Source: Saccopteryx bilineata
Taxonomy: Eukaryota; Chordata; Mammalia; Chiroptera; Emballonuridae
Direction: 5' to 3'
Length of the DNA stretch: 64,000 nt
Assembly: GCF_036850765.1 (NCBI RefSeq)
Contig: NC_089495.1
Span: forward strand, 198,160,847-198,224,846
This document shows positions 12,402 through 25,070 of this stretch, piece by piece (position 1 is the first letter of the stretch; every line of letters begins with the position of its first letter). The notes beneath the pieces were generated by a model that had not been told where the DNA came from, searched no databases, and saw only the letters and a program-made list of their open reading frames with translations. Made by a program: the position numbers and the translations under genes.

Positions 12402-12752
12402 GCCTGACCAGGCGGTGGCGCAGTGGATAGAGCGTCAGACTGGGATGCGGAAGACCCAGGTTCAAGACCCTGAGATTGCCAGTTTGAGCGCAGGCTCATC
12501 TGGCTTGAGCAAAAAGCTTGGACCCAAGGTCGCTGGCTCGAGCAAGGGGTTACTCGGTCTGCTGAAGGTCCACGGTCAAGGCACATATGAAAAGCAATCA
12601 ATGAACAACTAAGGTGTCGCAATGCACAACGAAAAACTAATGATTGATGCTTCTCATCTCTCTGTTCCTGTCTGTCTGTCCCTGTCTATCCCTCACTCTG
12701 ACTCTCTGTCTCTGTAAAAAAATAAAAAACAAAACAAAAAAAATTTTTTTTT
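12402..12752 (+). mobile_element. SINE-C, full length
   Basis: Forward copy from tgcctgaccaggcggtgg to the A-rich tail, with target duplication AAGTTAAACCT (12391-12401 and 12753-12763). Confidence 0.93.
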
Positions 12753-12763
12753 AAGTTAAACCT

Positions 12764-14806
12764 AATAAACCTCTGAGCCTCAGTTTCTTCAAAAGTAAAG
12801 TAGAGACAGGAAATGTTCAAATTATTGGCTATTTCATCCCTATTCCATTTCTTCTCCCCAACCCCAAGATAACTGATGGAAATTTGAAGCTAAAGCTGAA
12901 GGACACCGGATCCGTTCCTGGTGGTTGAGCAGTCTACTCAAGGTGTCGTCTGAGACCTCCTGTGCCCACTATCTCAGGGGTCCTCAGACTACCACCTAGC
13001 TAACTGTGGGCCAGACTGCTTGTAAGTACGACGCAGCCTGCTTTGAACATGTAAATGAGGAAGACTCAAAGGGATGTAAGAGCTGAGCTCTGAGCCAATG
13101 AACTGTCAGCAGCACCTTTGGTGACTTAACCTCCTGAGTGCTGTCTCTGGCCTTACGGTCTTAGATTATCACTTATTACAGAATACAATTTAACAAATAC
13201 ATATTTAACTTCTTGTTATAGCAACATTCTAAAAACTTGTAATTTCAAATGAAGCTGTGGGCCAATACCAACCATTTTAAAGGATAAAGGTGCATAGAAA
13301 TGTAAGTTCATTTGTTTTGTCACCTACAAAACAGACATGACCTGCCTCAGAGATGCTGAGCTAAAATGAGAATTCATTCAATCCACAGGGCCTTTAAATG
13401 TTCATCTTTGTGGAGTACTAAAGGGGTCAAGTGAAACAGCAAACTGGCTGAGCTCCCACCTGCTTTGGTAAACAACTTGACTCACCAGTCAGTTCCTGAG
13501 CATTTTAAGTCCTCTTAGAATGTCACCCATGCTAAGTTAATGTAAGCATACAGAGGAAGACTGTTATTCTAACTCATAACACACCACATTTACACCTGTT
13601 TTGATTTTTAAGTTCTTAGAGTCCTAGCCACCCATATTCCAAGCACAATCTAAACCTGAATCTCTTAGCTCCTACCTAAATTCTATCTAGTTATGCTGTC
13701 CAACATGATAGCTACCAGCCACATGTAGTTATTTTCATCCTAAGTAAAATAAAATTTAAAACTTAAGCTCTTCGGCTACACTAGCCACATTTCAAGGAGT
13801 CTAGGTATGGGACCCCATGAATAGAGCACTTTCCCTTCATGACAGAAAGTTCTACTGCCAGTGAAAGTTCTGTTTCTCTCAAGGTTGGCTGAAAAGCATA
13901 CTGGGTCCGGGTCAACACCTTCCTTTTACTGGCAGGGAGAATGAGGTACCATGCCGTGTGACTTGCTCTGGCCACGGCTGACAGATCGAGACCTCCTTTG
14001 TCCTGAACCCTGGCCTAGCCTTCTCCACTCCAGCACCAAGTCCCCCACTGAACCCCGGTCAGAGGCCTTTTGCCCACATGGCAAGGCACGACATGCTGCG
14101 CACTTCATCGATGCCAGCCAGCACTCTGCCTGGCTCAAGTAGCCATTGCAAAGGCAGGCCACGGCTGCACGGAGCCCCTGGAGAACCAGCGCATCAGGGA
14201 GTGCTGCCCAGAGAACATTTCAACTAAGGTATTAGTCCACCGAGGCAGAGGTCAAACCTAGCTCGAGCAACTGTTTCAAGCTTCACAGGTACAGCAAACA
14301 AGTCACATTAAACTAACCCATCTTTGTTCTCTAAATAGAAGGCAAAGATGGACTTTTTGATTCTTACCTCCGAAAGTAATTCACCAGGACAAGATCACTA
14401 AGAGGGCACTTGAATGTCATACTCTTCTGTAGTGAGTCGGTTCTCATAAGGACATCTCTGCACTCAAAATGCATCTCCGTTCCCAGGGGGCAGGACTTAC
14501 CAGGGAAAAAGGACTTGTCTAACCTGAACGTACCTTCTCAGGCCAGCTCAATAAGGACAAGTCCATTCCTGCTGGCTTGCGCTCCTCTGCTTCTATGAAG
14601 TGAGGCCCTAATGCCTGGGAAGCCGTACAACCCTCTGCCTACACTCCAGAGCTCAGCCTGGGCTGTTTTTTGTTTCCTATGAGCCAGTCCTCACAATGCC
14701 CCAGGTCTACAACTTGCCTGGCCATAAAGGTGTCAAGTGTGTTAATGTGTTGTTTTATACATCCTATTACTAATAATTCAACCACAGGGCCTTCATAGTC
14801 TAGGAG
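12764..14806. other. Intronic DNA with old DNA-transposon and unassigned repeats
   Basis: A hAT-like start caggggtcctcagactacc lies near 12975. A short DNA-transposon-like piece is at 13690-13800 (ctagccacatttcaagg) with the same core as 43178-43930. At 13935-14250 the pattern tgtgacttgctctggccac matches another old repeat copy at 47.5 kb. Families not firmly assigned. Confidence 0.4.
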
Positions 14807-15155
14807 CAGGGGTAGTCAACTTTTTACACCTACCGCCCACTTTTGTATCTCTGTTAGTAGTAAAATTTTCTAGCCACCCGCCAGTTCCACAGTAATGGTG
14901 ATTTATAAAGTAGGGAAGTAACTTTACTTTATAAAATTTATAAAGCAGAGTTACAGCAAGTTAAAGCATATAATAATAATTACTTACCAAGTACTTTATG
15001 TTGGATTTCACTAAGCGTGGCAGAATAAATCTTTATAAAACAACTTACTATAGTTAAATCTATCTTTTATTTATACTTTGGTTGCTCCACTACCACCCAC
15101 CATGAAAGCTGAAACACTCACTAGTGGGCGGTAGGGACCAGGTTGACTACCATTG
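14807..15155 (-). mobile_element. Nonautonomous hAT element (type 1), older copy
   Basis: A 349-bp element with terminal inverted repeats (caggggtagtcaac ... gttgactaccattg), no coding capacity, and high similarity in opposite orientation to the element at 60597-60948. The flanks gtctaggag and gtctagag look like a decayed 8-bp target duplication, the length typical of hAT transposition. Confidence 0.85.
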
Positions 15156-15529
15156 GTCTAGAGTATCACTACAGAAAGAGTAAGCCTGAACACATGTATA
15201 TTCTTTACTAGCCTTTCTGCTGCTAATCATGTAACGGGCTCCTTTTTATGCTCCAGAAGACCTGCTTCCCATTATGAATTACTCCACCTTCACAATTATA
15301 AGGACGTACAAGTACTGAACTACTGAAGCGTGCCTATCAGCCTTGTGAAAAAACAAGAACACTACTGAAAAGGTTGAATTGCTATAAAACTAATTCTAAG
15401 CATCATAAACGTCATGACATAAGAATTTGACCAGAAGCTTATTTTGATCAGTCAACTTACCTTATTTATTCTTGTCAATTATTTGACTTTTGGGAAACAG
15501 CACTAATGGGTACAAGGTGCTCTTTTATA

Positions 15530-15665
15530 ACACTCTGAAGCAGCTATCATCCCTACTGTTACAGATGAGAAAGCCAGCATCAGAGCATGATTTGCTCAAG
15601 GCCACCCAGCTAACAAGAGCTGAACCAGTTTATCTAACTCCAAAGTCTCCGTTTCACTGGAGCAT
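15530..15665 (+). repeat. MIR
   Basis: Core pattern ttacagatgagaaagccagc ... tcaaggccacccagctaaca is the typical MIR sequence. Confidence 0.75.
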
Positions 15666-15747
15666 GTGGACTTTGTCAACTGTCCTTCATTCCTCCTAAA
15701 ATTGTGAGGCTCAACAGGAGAAAGTAAACGTCAAACCTTACTCTATT

Positions 15748-15930
15748 ACTTTGGTTCTGAAACTTGAGTGTGCATCAGATCACCTGCTTAACTCGTTAAA
15801 ATCCAGGTGGCTAAGCCCTCGTCCCCGAGTTTGAGCCAGTAGATCTGGGTGAGGCTCTAGAGTCTGCATTTCCAGCAAGTTCTCAAACAATGCTCATGCT
15901 GATCAGGAAGCCACACTTTAAAAACCACTG
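15748..15930 (+). repeat. MER5A-like hAT-Charlie MITE
   Basis: Starts ttggttctgaaacttgagtg, continues gtgcatcagatcacctgc and ends cacactttaaaaaccactg, which follows the MER5A consensus along nearly its whole length of about 190 bp. Confidence 0.85.
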
Positions 15931-15982
15931 CTCCACTTGGATCCTCTTGTTTCTTTTATTGTTGTTTCTTTTGTGTGTTTTT

Positions 15983-16155
15983 AGATTTTTAAAAAATTTA
16001 TTTATTTTTATAGAGAGAGAAGAGAGAGTGGAGGGGGCAGGAGCAGGAAGCATCAACTCCCATATGTGCCTTGACCAGGCAAGCCCCAGGTTTTGAACCA
16101 GAGACCTCCGCATTCCCAGGTCGAAGCTTTATCCACTGCACCACCACAGGTCAGG
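15983..16155 (-). mobile_element. SINE-B
   Basis: Reverse copy: tttttatagagagagaagag, then cccatatgtgccttgaccag, ending caccaccacaggtcagg. Confidence 0.85.
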
Positions 16156-19100
16156 TGGGATCCTATCACTGCCATCAGCAGTTTAAAGTCTCCTCATATA
16201 ATCTAAAGTTAGTGACCTCCAAAGATTAGATCCTCAGCATTCCACTAAACTATGCTGGTGCCTTCCTCTAACCTTCGAAAGCCCTGCCTTAACCATTCTA
16301 GGGGATATTAGCATGAAAACAACCTCTCACTTTGTGTTCCTGTTAGTCACCAATCCTAAGAGATGACATCAGAATCAAGTAATGGCTTGTTAAACGTGGA
16401 AGTAGGAGAAAGGATGAGGGTTCTGACAAGACCCATAGTCAAACAGCTGCAGAGGCCGTTAACTTTCTCAGCTATTTAGGTAAATGCTCACTGAAAGGTA
16501 GAAGATATTTATTTAAATTAAGAGTGGGATAAGCATCAAGCTTTAATAAACACATTTTGAAAAACAGTGTCCTGATCCTTTTCTTTTTAATCCTATAAAC
16601 TTAAATAGCTCAACCAATGGAGTACCCTAATCAAATGAGGCAAAACACAGATCTTAGTCCTTTACAATACTAACGTCCGGATAAATCAGTTTCTCCAAAG
16701 ATAATTTATGGGCCACCTGTATTAATCAGAATCATTTGGGGTTGTTAAAGATATATTTAAAACACAGAATTCTAAGTACACTTTACTACAGAATCAACTT
16801 GCAGTCACAGGTCTAAGAATATGTATTTTTACCCAACACTCCCAAACTCTTACACAGAGAACAATGAAAATTTAGTGGAAAGCGCTCAGTGTTTCTCACT
16901 TGCTCTTCAATCAGCTGGTGAGCTAAGAAAGGGGTTCTCATTTCACATCTGTTGAATGCATCTGCACTGACCATATAAGACGAGATAGTGCTTTTGCCCA
17001 CTTCCTAGTAAAGTAAGCAAACATGTAACTTTCTCCAGACTAGAATAAAAAATTGCAACAGGACAAAGGCTCAGTGAAAGCCAGAGAAAAGTGGTCACTT
17101 CTGGTTTGAGGTTAAGTGGTGACAGCAGACAGACTTCAATGAAAGGAAACAGTATCTATGAATATGCCTTCAATACTAAAACAGGCTCTGAGATGTTTCT
17201 AACCTCCAAGGAACTCACAATACTTAACTGTCTTCCTAAAAATAGGTAGTAAAATGGAGAAGCACTGGGTATACTTCTTTAAACCCAAGAGGCATTCCAG
17301 GGTAAAACGAAATACTTGAACAGAAGAGGATCGTACAGATGTGGGAGAAGGCACATTGCATTTTATTTTCAGGAACTAGTGTTGCTAGGGAAGGCCTTTT
17401 TAAAAAATCACGTTTTCAAGAAAAGTACTTAGCAAAATATTTTCACTTTTGTACAATAGCAGGTACTGGCATGCACATTCACATATGTGCAATCAGCATG
17501 GATTCTGCTCGATACTCTTCTATGCTTACTTATGCAAACACTTTTACTACGTTTTCAGTCAACTGTGGTTACAGTTCATCATACTATATTATAACTTTAA
17601 AACTATTTCCCTAAACATGTGAGTTCAACACACACCATCAGACATCTAAATTCTAGAGGTTAGCCCAGTCCTAAAGGAGTTTTATAGCATTGTCAGGTCT
17701 TTAATAAGGAGAAACATTTTAACTTGTTTGCCCAACTAGAATCCTGTTTCCTCAGAGAAAAACAAGCATACATCTGCTAACAGAAACGTTTCCCAAAATT
17801 CTGTGAATCGGATGGTGCTAACATCTACAAAGGATTATAAAACTCTGCTGACATGCCTATTTTTATATCACACTGCCTTCAGGGGAGGAAGAAGGTGATT
17901 TGATTTTTAAGGGGGGGGTAATAACTATCATCAAACTACAGTATCACCAGCAGAACCTCCACCGAGCCCCACCCCATCTGCCAGGACTTGTGTGCTGCGA
18001 ACGGAGCTAACTGGGAGGCTTCTCAGAGTCGGGGCATTCTCTGGCCTTGGAGAGCTTTTCGTTTGGAAATGAAACAAGCCAGCAGTTACAAAGACTAGTC
18101 AATTAGTGCTCATCCTCTCCCTTTGTTTCCTTTCAGGTTAACCGGAACCATGAAAAATTAAGAAACACATCCTGAGCTATGATCAAGTGCTGGAGAGGCT
18201 CCTTTCTTTATTTCTGATGTTAAAGTAGCAAGAACTACTGACATTGTATCCATTCCTCGGGAAACACACTGAGTGTAAGAATAAGGCACAGGAAATCTAA
18301 CATTTAGTCTCAATCACTTTTCTAGTATTGAAATCACTGTCATACTACCACTGTGTAGTATGACCCTTCCTTTGAGTTTAACATCTGTAGGGTAGTGCCC
18401 ATATCAAGACAATGCAAGATTAAGAAGGAGCAGTCAATATTCAAACAGTTTCATAAAATTAGTTTTCCAGAAGTTTAAGTACTTAAATCTGATCCCTAAG
18501 ATGTCAGTTCTTTACAAAGGTGGTACAGTGTTTCAGTCTTTATTACAATTCTAGTCACTCTGACAAACCTATCTGTCTAGGGTAGCCTGAAAATTACTAT
18601 GCCAAAATTCATGCAATATAGGTGTTTAATACAAAAAAAGATACTGAGAAATACATTTACAGAACTTTAAACTATTCTTCTATTACAAGGAAAAGATTTA
18701 ATGAGCTTACAGATATCCTATCAAAAATATTTGTTTTCACCCTTTTTAAATTTTTATTACTTTAAATTTACTGTGTTAACATGGATTCAAGTGTCCCCAA
18801 TATAACACCCCACCCCCCCATTACACCCCTTTTGCCCTTCCCCCAACTCCCTCCTCCCAGAACATCTTTGGAAATGTAAGAACCTTGGTTTCCAATTTTT
18901 TTAAGAAAAAAATCAAATACCTCCCAGTACTGGGAATAAATGGGAACATCACTCCCTTCCACTAACAGTGAAGCATTAACTACTAGAAAGTACCTTCCAC
19001 CCCCAGTCACCCTGGTCTGACAGGAGCCTTTGTACTGAGGCCCAATGAAAAATATGGAAATCTCAACGGAGAAGGTGACTGTACAGCCCCACAACATACC

Positions 19101-19609
19101 AGGTTCCCAGTGTTTGTTCTGAGAGCCAGATGGGTTCCGCTTGTTTATCCATGTCTAGTCATTGCTGGTGTTTACTTTCTGAATGTTTGAATTAATGAAC
19201 ATGGCAACTTAAATTTTCCGTTTGCAATGAAGTGAAAGTCTTAGCTTCCTAAGCTATAAATATTGCACCATCCCAAACGCAAACGAGGGAAAGTTATTCA
19301 CTGCCAATGATTCTTACACTGTATTTGACTTATGAGTAGAAAGTGGTCTGTTTGTACAGGGCAACAAACTCAAGGCAACTCTGTACCCTCCTGAGCCAGC
19401 CTGTCTCAGACCCATAGCAACAGTATCATATTCAAGGCTCTCTGGTGACCCTACCCCTTAAGGAAAATCTCACAATACCCAGATTTCAAGAAATTAAAGT
19501 TCTCTTTGTACAAAAGACTACTGAAACAATCTCCAATCAAGGTGTCTGGGTTTTAGTAAGGATGTGAAAGGAACTAAAAATTTTGTTCTAAGCGTTACCT
19601 TTCCTAAAG
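16156..19609. other. Intronic DNA, mostly unassigned
   Basis: AT-rich. A MER20/MER5-like remnant is possible at 16720-16830 and an L1 3'-UTR-like piece at 18745-18860 (tgttaacatggattcaagtg). Nothing coding. Confidence 0.4.
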
Positions 19610-19742
19610 TGGTCCTCACATGCTCTTTAATCCTCAATCGTGTGAGGTTAAGTATCAGACCCAGTTCACAGCAGGGCGAAGAACTAAGGCCCTTAGGTTA
19701 GCTTCCCCTTGACTCAGAGTCTGTCCTTTCCACTATATTGTG
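19610..19742 (+). repeat. MIR
   Basis: gtgtgaggttaagtatcaga ... gtctgtcctttccactatat follows the 3' half of MIR. Confidence 0.6.
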
Positions 19743-19846
19743 GTTGGCTATTTGCAGCAGGGGGGGAGACAGACATCCCACCCCACTCCCCCCAAAACTA
19801 TTCACATTCTGAATCAGAGAAAAGTGATATTAAGATGTTTATCTTA

Positions 19847-20060
19847 GCCTGGCCTGTGGTGGCGCAGTGGATAAACCTTCAGCCTGGAATGCCAAGGTTG
19901 CTGGTTTGAAACCCTGGGCTTCCCTGGTCAAGGCACATACCGCAAGCAAGAAATGAACAACTAGCCTGAAACAACTATGAGTTGTTACTTCCCATTCCAT
20001 GCTCCCCTTTCTCTCCTGTCTCTGTAAAATCAATAAAGTATTTAAAAAAAAAAAAAAAAA
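19847..20060 (+). mobile_element. SINE-B, young
   Basis: Complete copy with A-tail and a perfect 15-bp target duplication AAGATGTTTATCTTA (19832-19846 and 20061-20075). Confidence 0.95.
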
Positions 20061-20630
20061 AAGATGTTTATCTTAATGTATTTTGAAGGCATCATCTTTG
20101 AAGCCTTTAAAATTAAACCCTATTCTGTAGTTTCTATCCTACAAACTTAATTTCTCTGGTCTACTTTAATTGAGAACTAATTTTGAAGTCTGCTCCCGTT
20201 TCGATGCTTCTCTGATAATCCCTTTGATGACCGATATTAAGATCTCTGCTATGATCCACTTGTCTTAATCTAACGGACATCAGTGAACATAGCCCTAACT
20301 GACTTGAGTCTACTTTAAGTAGCACTTCCAAAAAAATAACTTTAAGGCAATTCAATAATCAACATTAGCCATTACTGAAATTTCTGCTGACCAAATTTTT
20401 TCATGGAATTGCCCAAATACTGACACTCATGCACAACTGTTAACATGGAGTTTACTAGTTAAATTCTATTATCTACCTAAGCTTTATTATAGTATTTAAG
20501 GGGTTCTTGTTCCCAAGAATTAGTATTTCACAGGAAATTAAGTTGGTTACTTTAAGCAACCATCTAAATAAATAAAAAATTAACATAGCTCAAGTGCTTT
20601 GAGTCTTCTGTTTAAAAATGTTTTGGGGAG

Positions 20631-20800
20631 ACCCTGGCCGGTTAACTCAGTCAGTGTGTCCAAAGTTGTGGGTTCAATCCCTGACAGAGCACGTATGGAA
20701 AGCAACCAATGAGTGCACAACTAAGTAGAACAGCAAAGGAATGCTTCTCTCTCCCTCTCCCTCCCTCTCTTCCTCTCTCTGTCTCTCTAAAATCAATCAA
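20631..20800 (+). mobile_element. SINE-D with perfect 20-bp target duplication
   Basis: Head accctggccggttaactcag, middle agcacgtatggaaagcaacc, pyrimidine tract and tctaaaatcaatcaa tail. TTTAAAAATGTTTTGGGGAG occurs exactly on both sides (20611-20630, 20801-20820). Confidence 0.92.
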
Positions 20801-20820
20801 TTTTTAAAAATGTTTTGGGG

Positions 20821-22911
20821 AGAATACAGTAGCCTTTGAAAACACATGCTGATACAAGACACATCAAGTTTTGTGGCTTAAAACAAAAAATATCACAATA
20901 ATGAACTTGACATTTCATGTATTAAATAAAAAAGGTAAAGGTCTAGATGTCTTTTATAGCAAATCCACAGTTTCTATTCAAAGGCTAAGAAATGAGCCAC
21001 AACAACATACTTCTGTCATTTCAAAGCTCATCTTCTCTATGGCTGGGCGAACTTCTTCTAGCAATGACCACCCTTCCTTAGACCTGTTCTTAGAAAAGTA
21101 GGAACTTAATACACATTTGGCTCCTACTTAGCCCAAACCTAGATATACTCACCCCTTACTCTGCAGTGATTGCTTGATAGTCGGAAGAGATCAGGGTAGG
21201 CTATGGAGTTCAGTTAGGTTAAGACTCAGCCTACTCTCTTTATATGCTACTGTTCACCATGTAAATGTCAGAATGACTGAAAACATTAACAGGGATATGA
21301 GTGAAGGAAGGGGCCACCAACACCCCTACTTTAAACCTAACATTCAAAATAAAGATCATTTCAGAGTAGAAGATGTCTGAGCACAGTTTAAGTTTTAAAA
21401 TGTGAGCAGAGGAGCATGTTCATATACTCATTTAATTTTCAAGTTTGTGAAAAACAGAAATATCATACTTTTTCATACATGACAAAACAAGGTACAGTGG
21501 CTAGGGCAAGTTTCATCGTAAGAAAAGGGACTTATCTAGATCTTTCCAATTTCCACTCCAATTTTCTATTTTACCACAGCTGCTCAGGAGTATAGTATCT
21601 CCTCATCACCTCCCTCTTCATCACTTATACCCTTCAATATCAATTGGTTCCAGCCTCAACACCAAAGCATCTTTTGAAGACCCAACACTCCAGGTGCGGG
21701 GGTCTAAGCGTCCTCTGCCAGCAGATAATGAAGGGCAGGCTGGGACATCTCTACCGGAAGCTTACAAAGTACACAGCCTGAGCGGGATTCTGCAATCTGT
21801 GAGGCAGTACACCACCAAAAAGGAGATGAGAAGGCCTAAAAAGAAAACAAGAAATCTTTTCTTGGTCTCTGGTTCTCCTACAAACCTATGCAATCTGTAC
21901 TATTTGCATTAAATTCAGCTTTAATAAATACAAAAACATGGTGCTTACTAAGCTCTCAAAATTAGTTCCCTTCCCCTCACTTCTCCATCTGTCCCTGTGC
22001 AAGAGCTCAGAGAGCTAACTGCAAAGAAATAAAGGGGTTATAGGAATTGGGTAAGGTAAGGGGTCTTAGCCAATAAAATCCCCTAATCCACAGATCCTGA
22101 AACCTACAAACTAAGTCTTCTGCCGAACCAGTCTTTTGCCTATAAAGTTTTATATACCTGGGCATTCATATATACTAGGAAGATTAAAATTTAGACTCTT
22201 TTAAACAGCAAAAGGGTACATTTCTAGTGTATTCTGGTGGGTGAAGACTAATCGTCAACTTGAAATATTTATTTATTTACGTACGTATGTATATATGTAT
22301 GTAAACTCCAAATGGCCATGGACACCCCCCTCAAGAAATCTCCCAAGCCTCTATCTCTGGTAGGCTGTGCTAAAAAAAAAATACAAGGGATATTGGGTCC
22401 AAGGATTGTATGCTTTGTTTTTGTTCTTAAAATGCATACAGGAAAACGTCAGAATATTCAGGAATCTATTAAACTTGTTCTCAACAACAAAGACAAGAGG
22501 TAAGCCCCCAATATCACTGATGCTTTAACACCCTTTGTTGGGGCTTATCTAGGTTTCTCAGAAATGCTAATGAACTGAGTTCTTTGGTTCCTAAAATCTA
22601 GAGACACAAGGTTAGTTAATCTCAAAAGCTCAGAGAGAAATGAACCTCCTGGTAGATGTACCTTACCCCAATCTAATGAGGAGGGCAGAAGGGAGATGTA
22701 AATAAAAATGTTATACCTTTCATAAAAATTTTCAAGAATAGTACATAAAGTAAAGGTGGCATGGACATAACTGAACGGATCTAAAAACTTAAGACAACAA
22801 ATTAAAAATAAATACCTACCAAAAAGAAATTTAAAACTTAAATTGACTAGTTCCTTTGGAGTTTCTTTCTCTACTAAAACATAGAGACATAAACGACAGA
22901 TAAAGTCACTT
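20821..22911. other. Intronic DNA
   Basis: AT-rich, with a short gtac/gtat-rich simple repeat at 22270-22302. No gene recognised. Confidence 0.45.
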
Positions 22912-22916
22912 AATAC

Positions 22917-23094
22917 AACCGTGGACAGTGGCTCAATGGATAAAGCGTTGTCCTGGTGCACCGAGGTCACAGGTTCAATCCCCAGTCAGGGCACATACAA
23001 GAAATAATCAGTGAGTACAGAGTACACAACTAGATGGAACAACTAAGTAGAACAGTGAGTTGATGCTTCTCTCTCAAATCAATGGGAAAAAAAA
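22917..23094 (+). mobile_element. SINE-D, old
   Basis: gacagtggctcaatggataa head, box-B-like ggttcaatcc, cagggcacatacaagaaat middle, short A-rich end. Confidence 0.75.
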
Positions 23095-24752
23095 GACAGT
23101 ACAGATTTTGATAATGGGTAGTCTAGCTTGATGACATTACAACCTATAAATCATAGAGATAAACTAGAGATAATAAGCAAATTCACTTCTCTCCAAGTTT
23201 CAAAACAATTTAGACTCTTTCCTGAACATACAGAATAAAAATCACATTAAATATTTATTTACTATTAAATGATTTCAGCAAACTATTAGTCATCTCCTAT
23301 ATAACACTACCAAAAATACCATTAATATCTAACAGCTATTCCACTATAAACTATAAAGCTTTCCCCCTCTAACGTATTTGAGGGTGCCACACTCCCTCCA
23401 CCCCCCAAGCTTATCCCCCTCCACAGTTCCCAAGCCCTGTGCTATCAACACAGGGCACGATGCACACACCTACACAGGCAGGCTGTGGGGGAAGGGCAGG
23501 GGTTGACAAAATGCTAATTATTCCATGTCATTTGCCTCTATTTTAGATTTCCTATTTCAGCCACTGGCCTGAAGCCATGGGGACAGAAAGCGGCTTTTTA
23601 AACTTCAGATTTACTAGGCACAGAAATAAGAGAGAAAAGACTGTTCCAACTATTACTGCTCAAAATTTAAACACAATTAAAAGCTTCCTCTAAACACAAT
23701 ACCTCATTCACTTCTTAAGGGCCTGTTAGAACTTCTCTCATTCTAAACTTTTTACCTTAAGAAGCCGAATACTGAACTGTCTGCCCAATGCGTTTATTAT
23801 AAAAAGTTAATGGTCTCAAAATTATTAAGGGGCAGTCAGATAATCTAAACCACAGGACACAGAAAAGTCACTCAACTCACTCTCTTCTACTTCCAAATGC
23901 AATGAATTGATTATATTTAACTTTGAAGAGGGTTTTTAACTCAGGGTCCCGCAAATACTCACTTCAATCTTTTCCAGAGCCTCACTCAAATGTAAATAAT
24001 TACAACTGCATCCACTTTCCCAGTGAACCTAAAGTTTTAGTGGTGCTCAGCAGTTTCATATGGAAAGGATGAAATTCCTCACAAAACACAACTGTGGGTT
24101 GAGGAATACCAGTTTTATTTTGCACTGAAAGTCAGGCAGAAGTTGTTACAGACCTGTAACTTACGCACCCATTTCACAGCCAACTAACTTGAAATAACAG
24201 TTTCAGTATAATCTGAAGGCTCCTAACATGAAATAACACCTAGAAAGCACAACAGAATCACTTCCCACACCCCTAGCAGTGGAGGATAAGTGTTAGCATA
24301 ATTAATAAACAGCACAAAACTTTCTCTAACATTTACAGACTCAAAAGGCAGACATTTTTTGCATGCACACACATACCCCTCCCCCATACCAAAAACAAAA
24401 AAAATAAAAGCCAACAGCTTAATTTTGGAATCTAAGTTTGAAGACATGTTAAGAATCCCTGGCATGGTATAATGTATAAATGGATGCTAATTCACTAAGA
24501 CCCAGAACAAATGAACAAATCCCTTTTTTCAAACTCTCAACAATTCCTCATTTTTATGCTGACGTTAAAAAAAAAGTCAGACTCAATACTTTTCTTGCTA
24601 TTATTGGTTAAAATGAGAATTTATTTTACTTACCAAAGAAAAGTATGAGTTGGTGACACTGTTTATCTAGTGCCCACCTTTCAAACCAAGAGGTGTTTCA
24701 GATTCCTTTAGTTACTCTTAGATTTTCTTGTTTTAGCAGGAACATCGGAATC
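23095..24752. other. Intronic DNA
   Basis: AT-rich; nothing recognised. Confidence 0.4.
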
Positions 24753-24767
24753 TAAAATTTGTGGGTT

Positions 24768-25058
24768 TTTTGTTTTTTTTATAGGGACAGAGAAAGAGTC
24801 AGAGAGAGGGATAGATAGGGACAGACAGAGAGGAACGGAGAGAGATGAGAAGCATCAATCATCAGTTTTTTGTTGCGACACCTTAGTTGCTCACCGATTG
24901 CCCTCACATTTGCCTTGACCGCGGGCCTTCAGCCAACTGAGTAACCCCTTGCTCAAGCCAGATGAGCCCGCGCTCAAGCCAGCAACCTCGGGGTCCCGAA
25001 CCTGAGTCCTCAATATCACAGTCCGACGCTCCATCCACTGCGCCACCGCCTGGTCAGG
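24768..25058 (-). mobile_element. SINE-C, internally deleted
   Basis: Reverse copy lacking about 45 bp of the central block present in other copies. The repeat CTAAAATTTGTG flanks it (24752-24763 and 25059-25070). Confidence 0.9.
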
Positions 25059-25070
25059 CTAAAATTTGTG

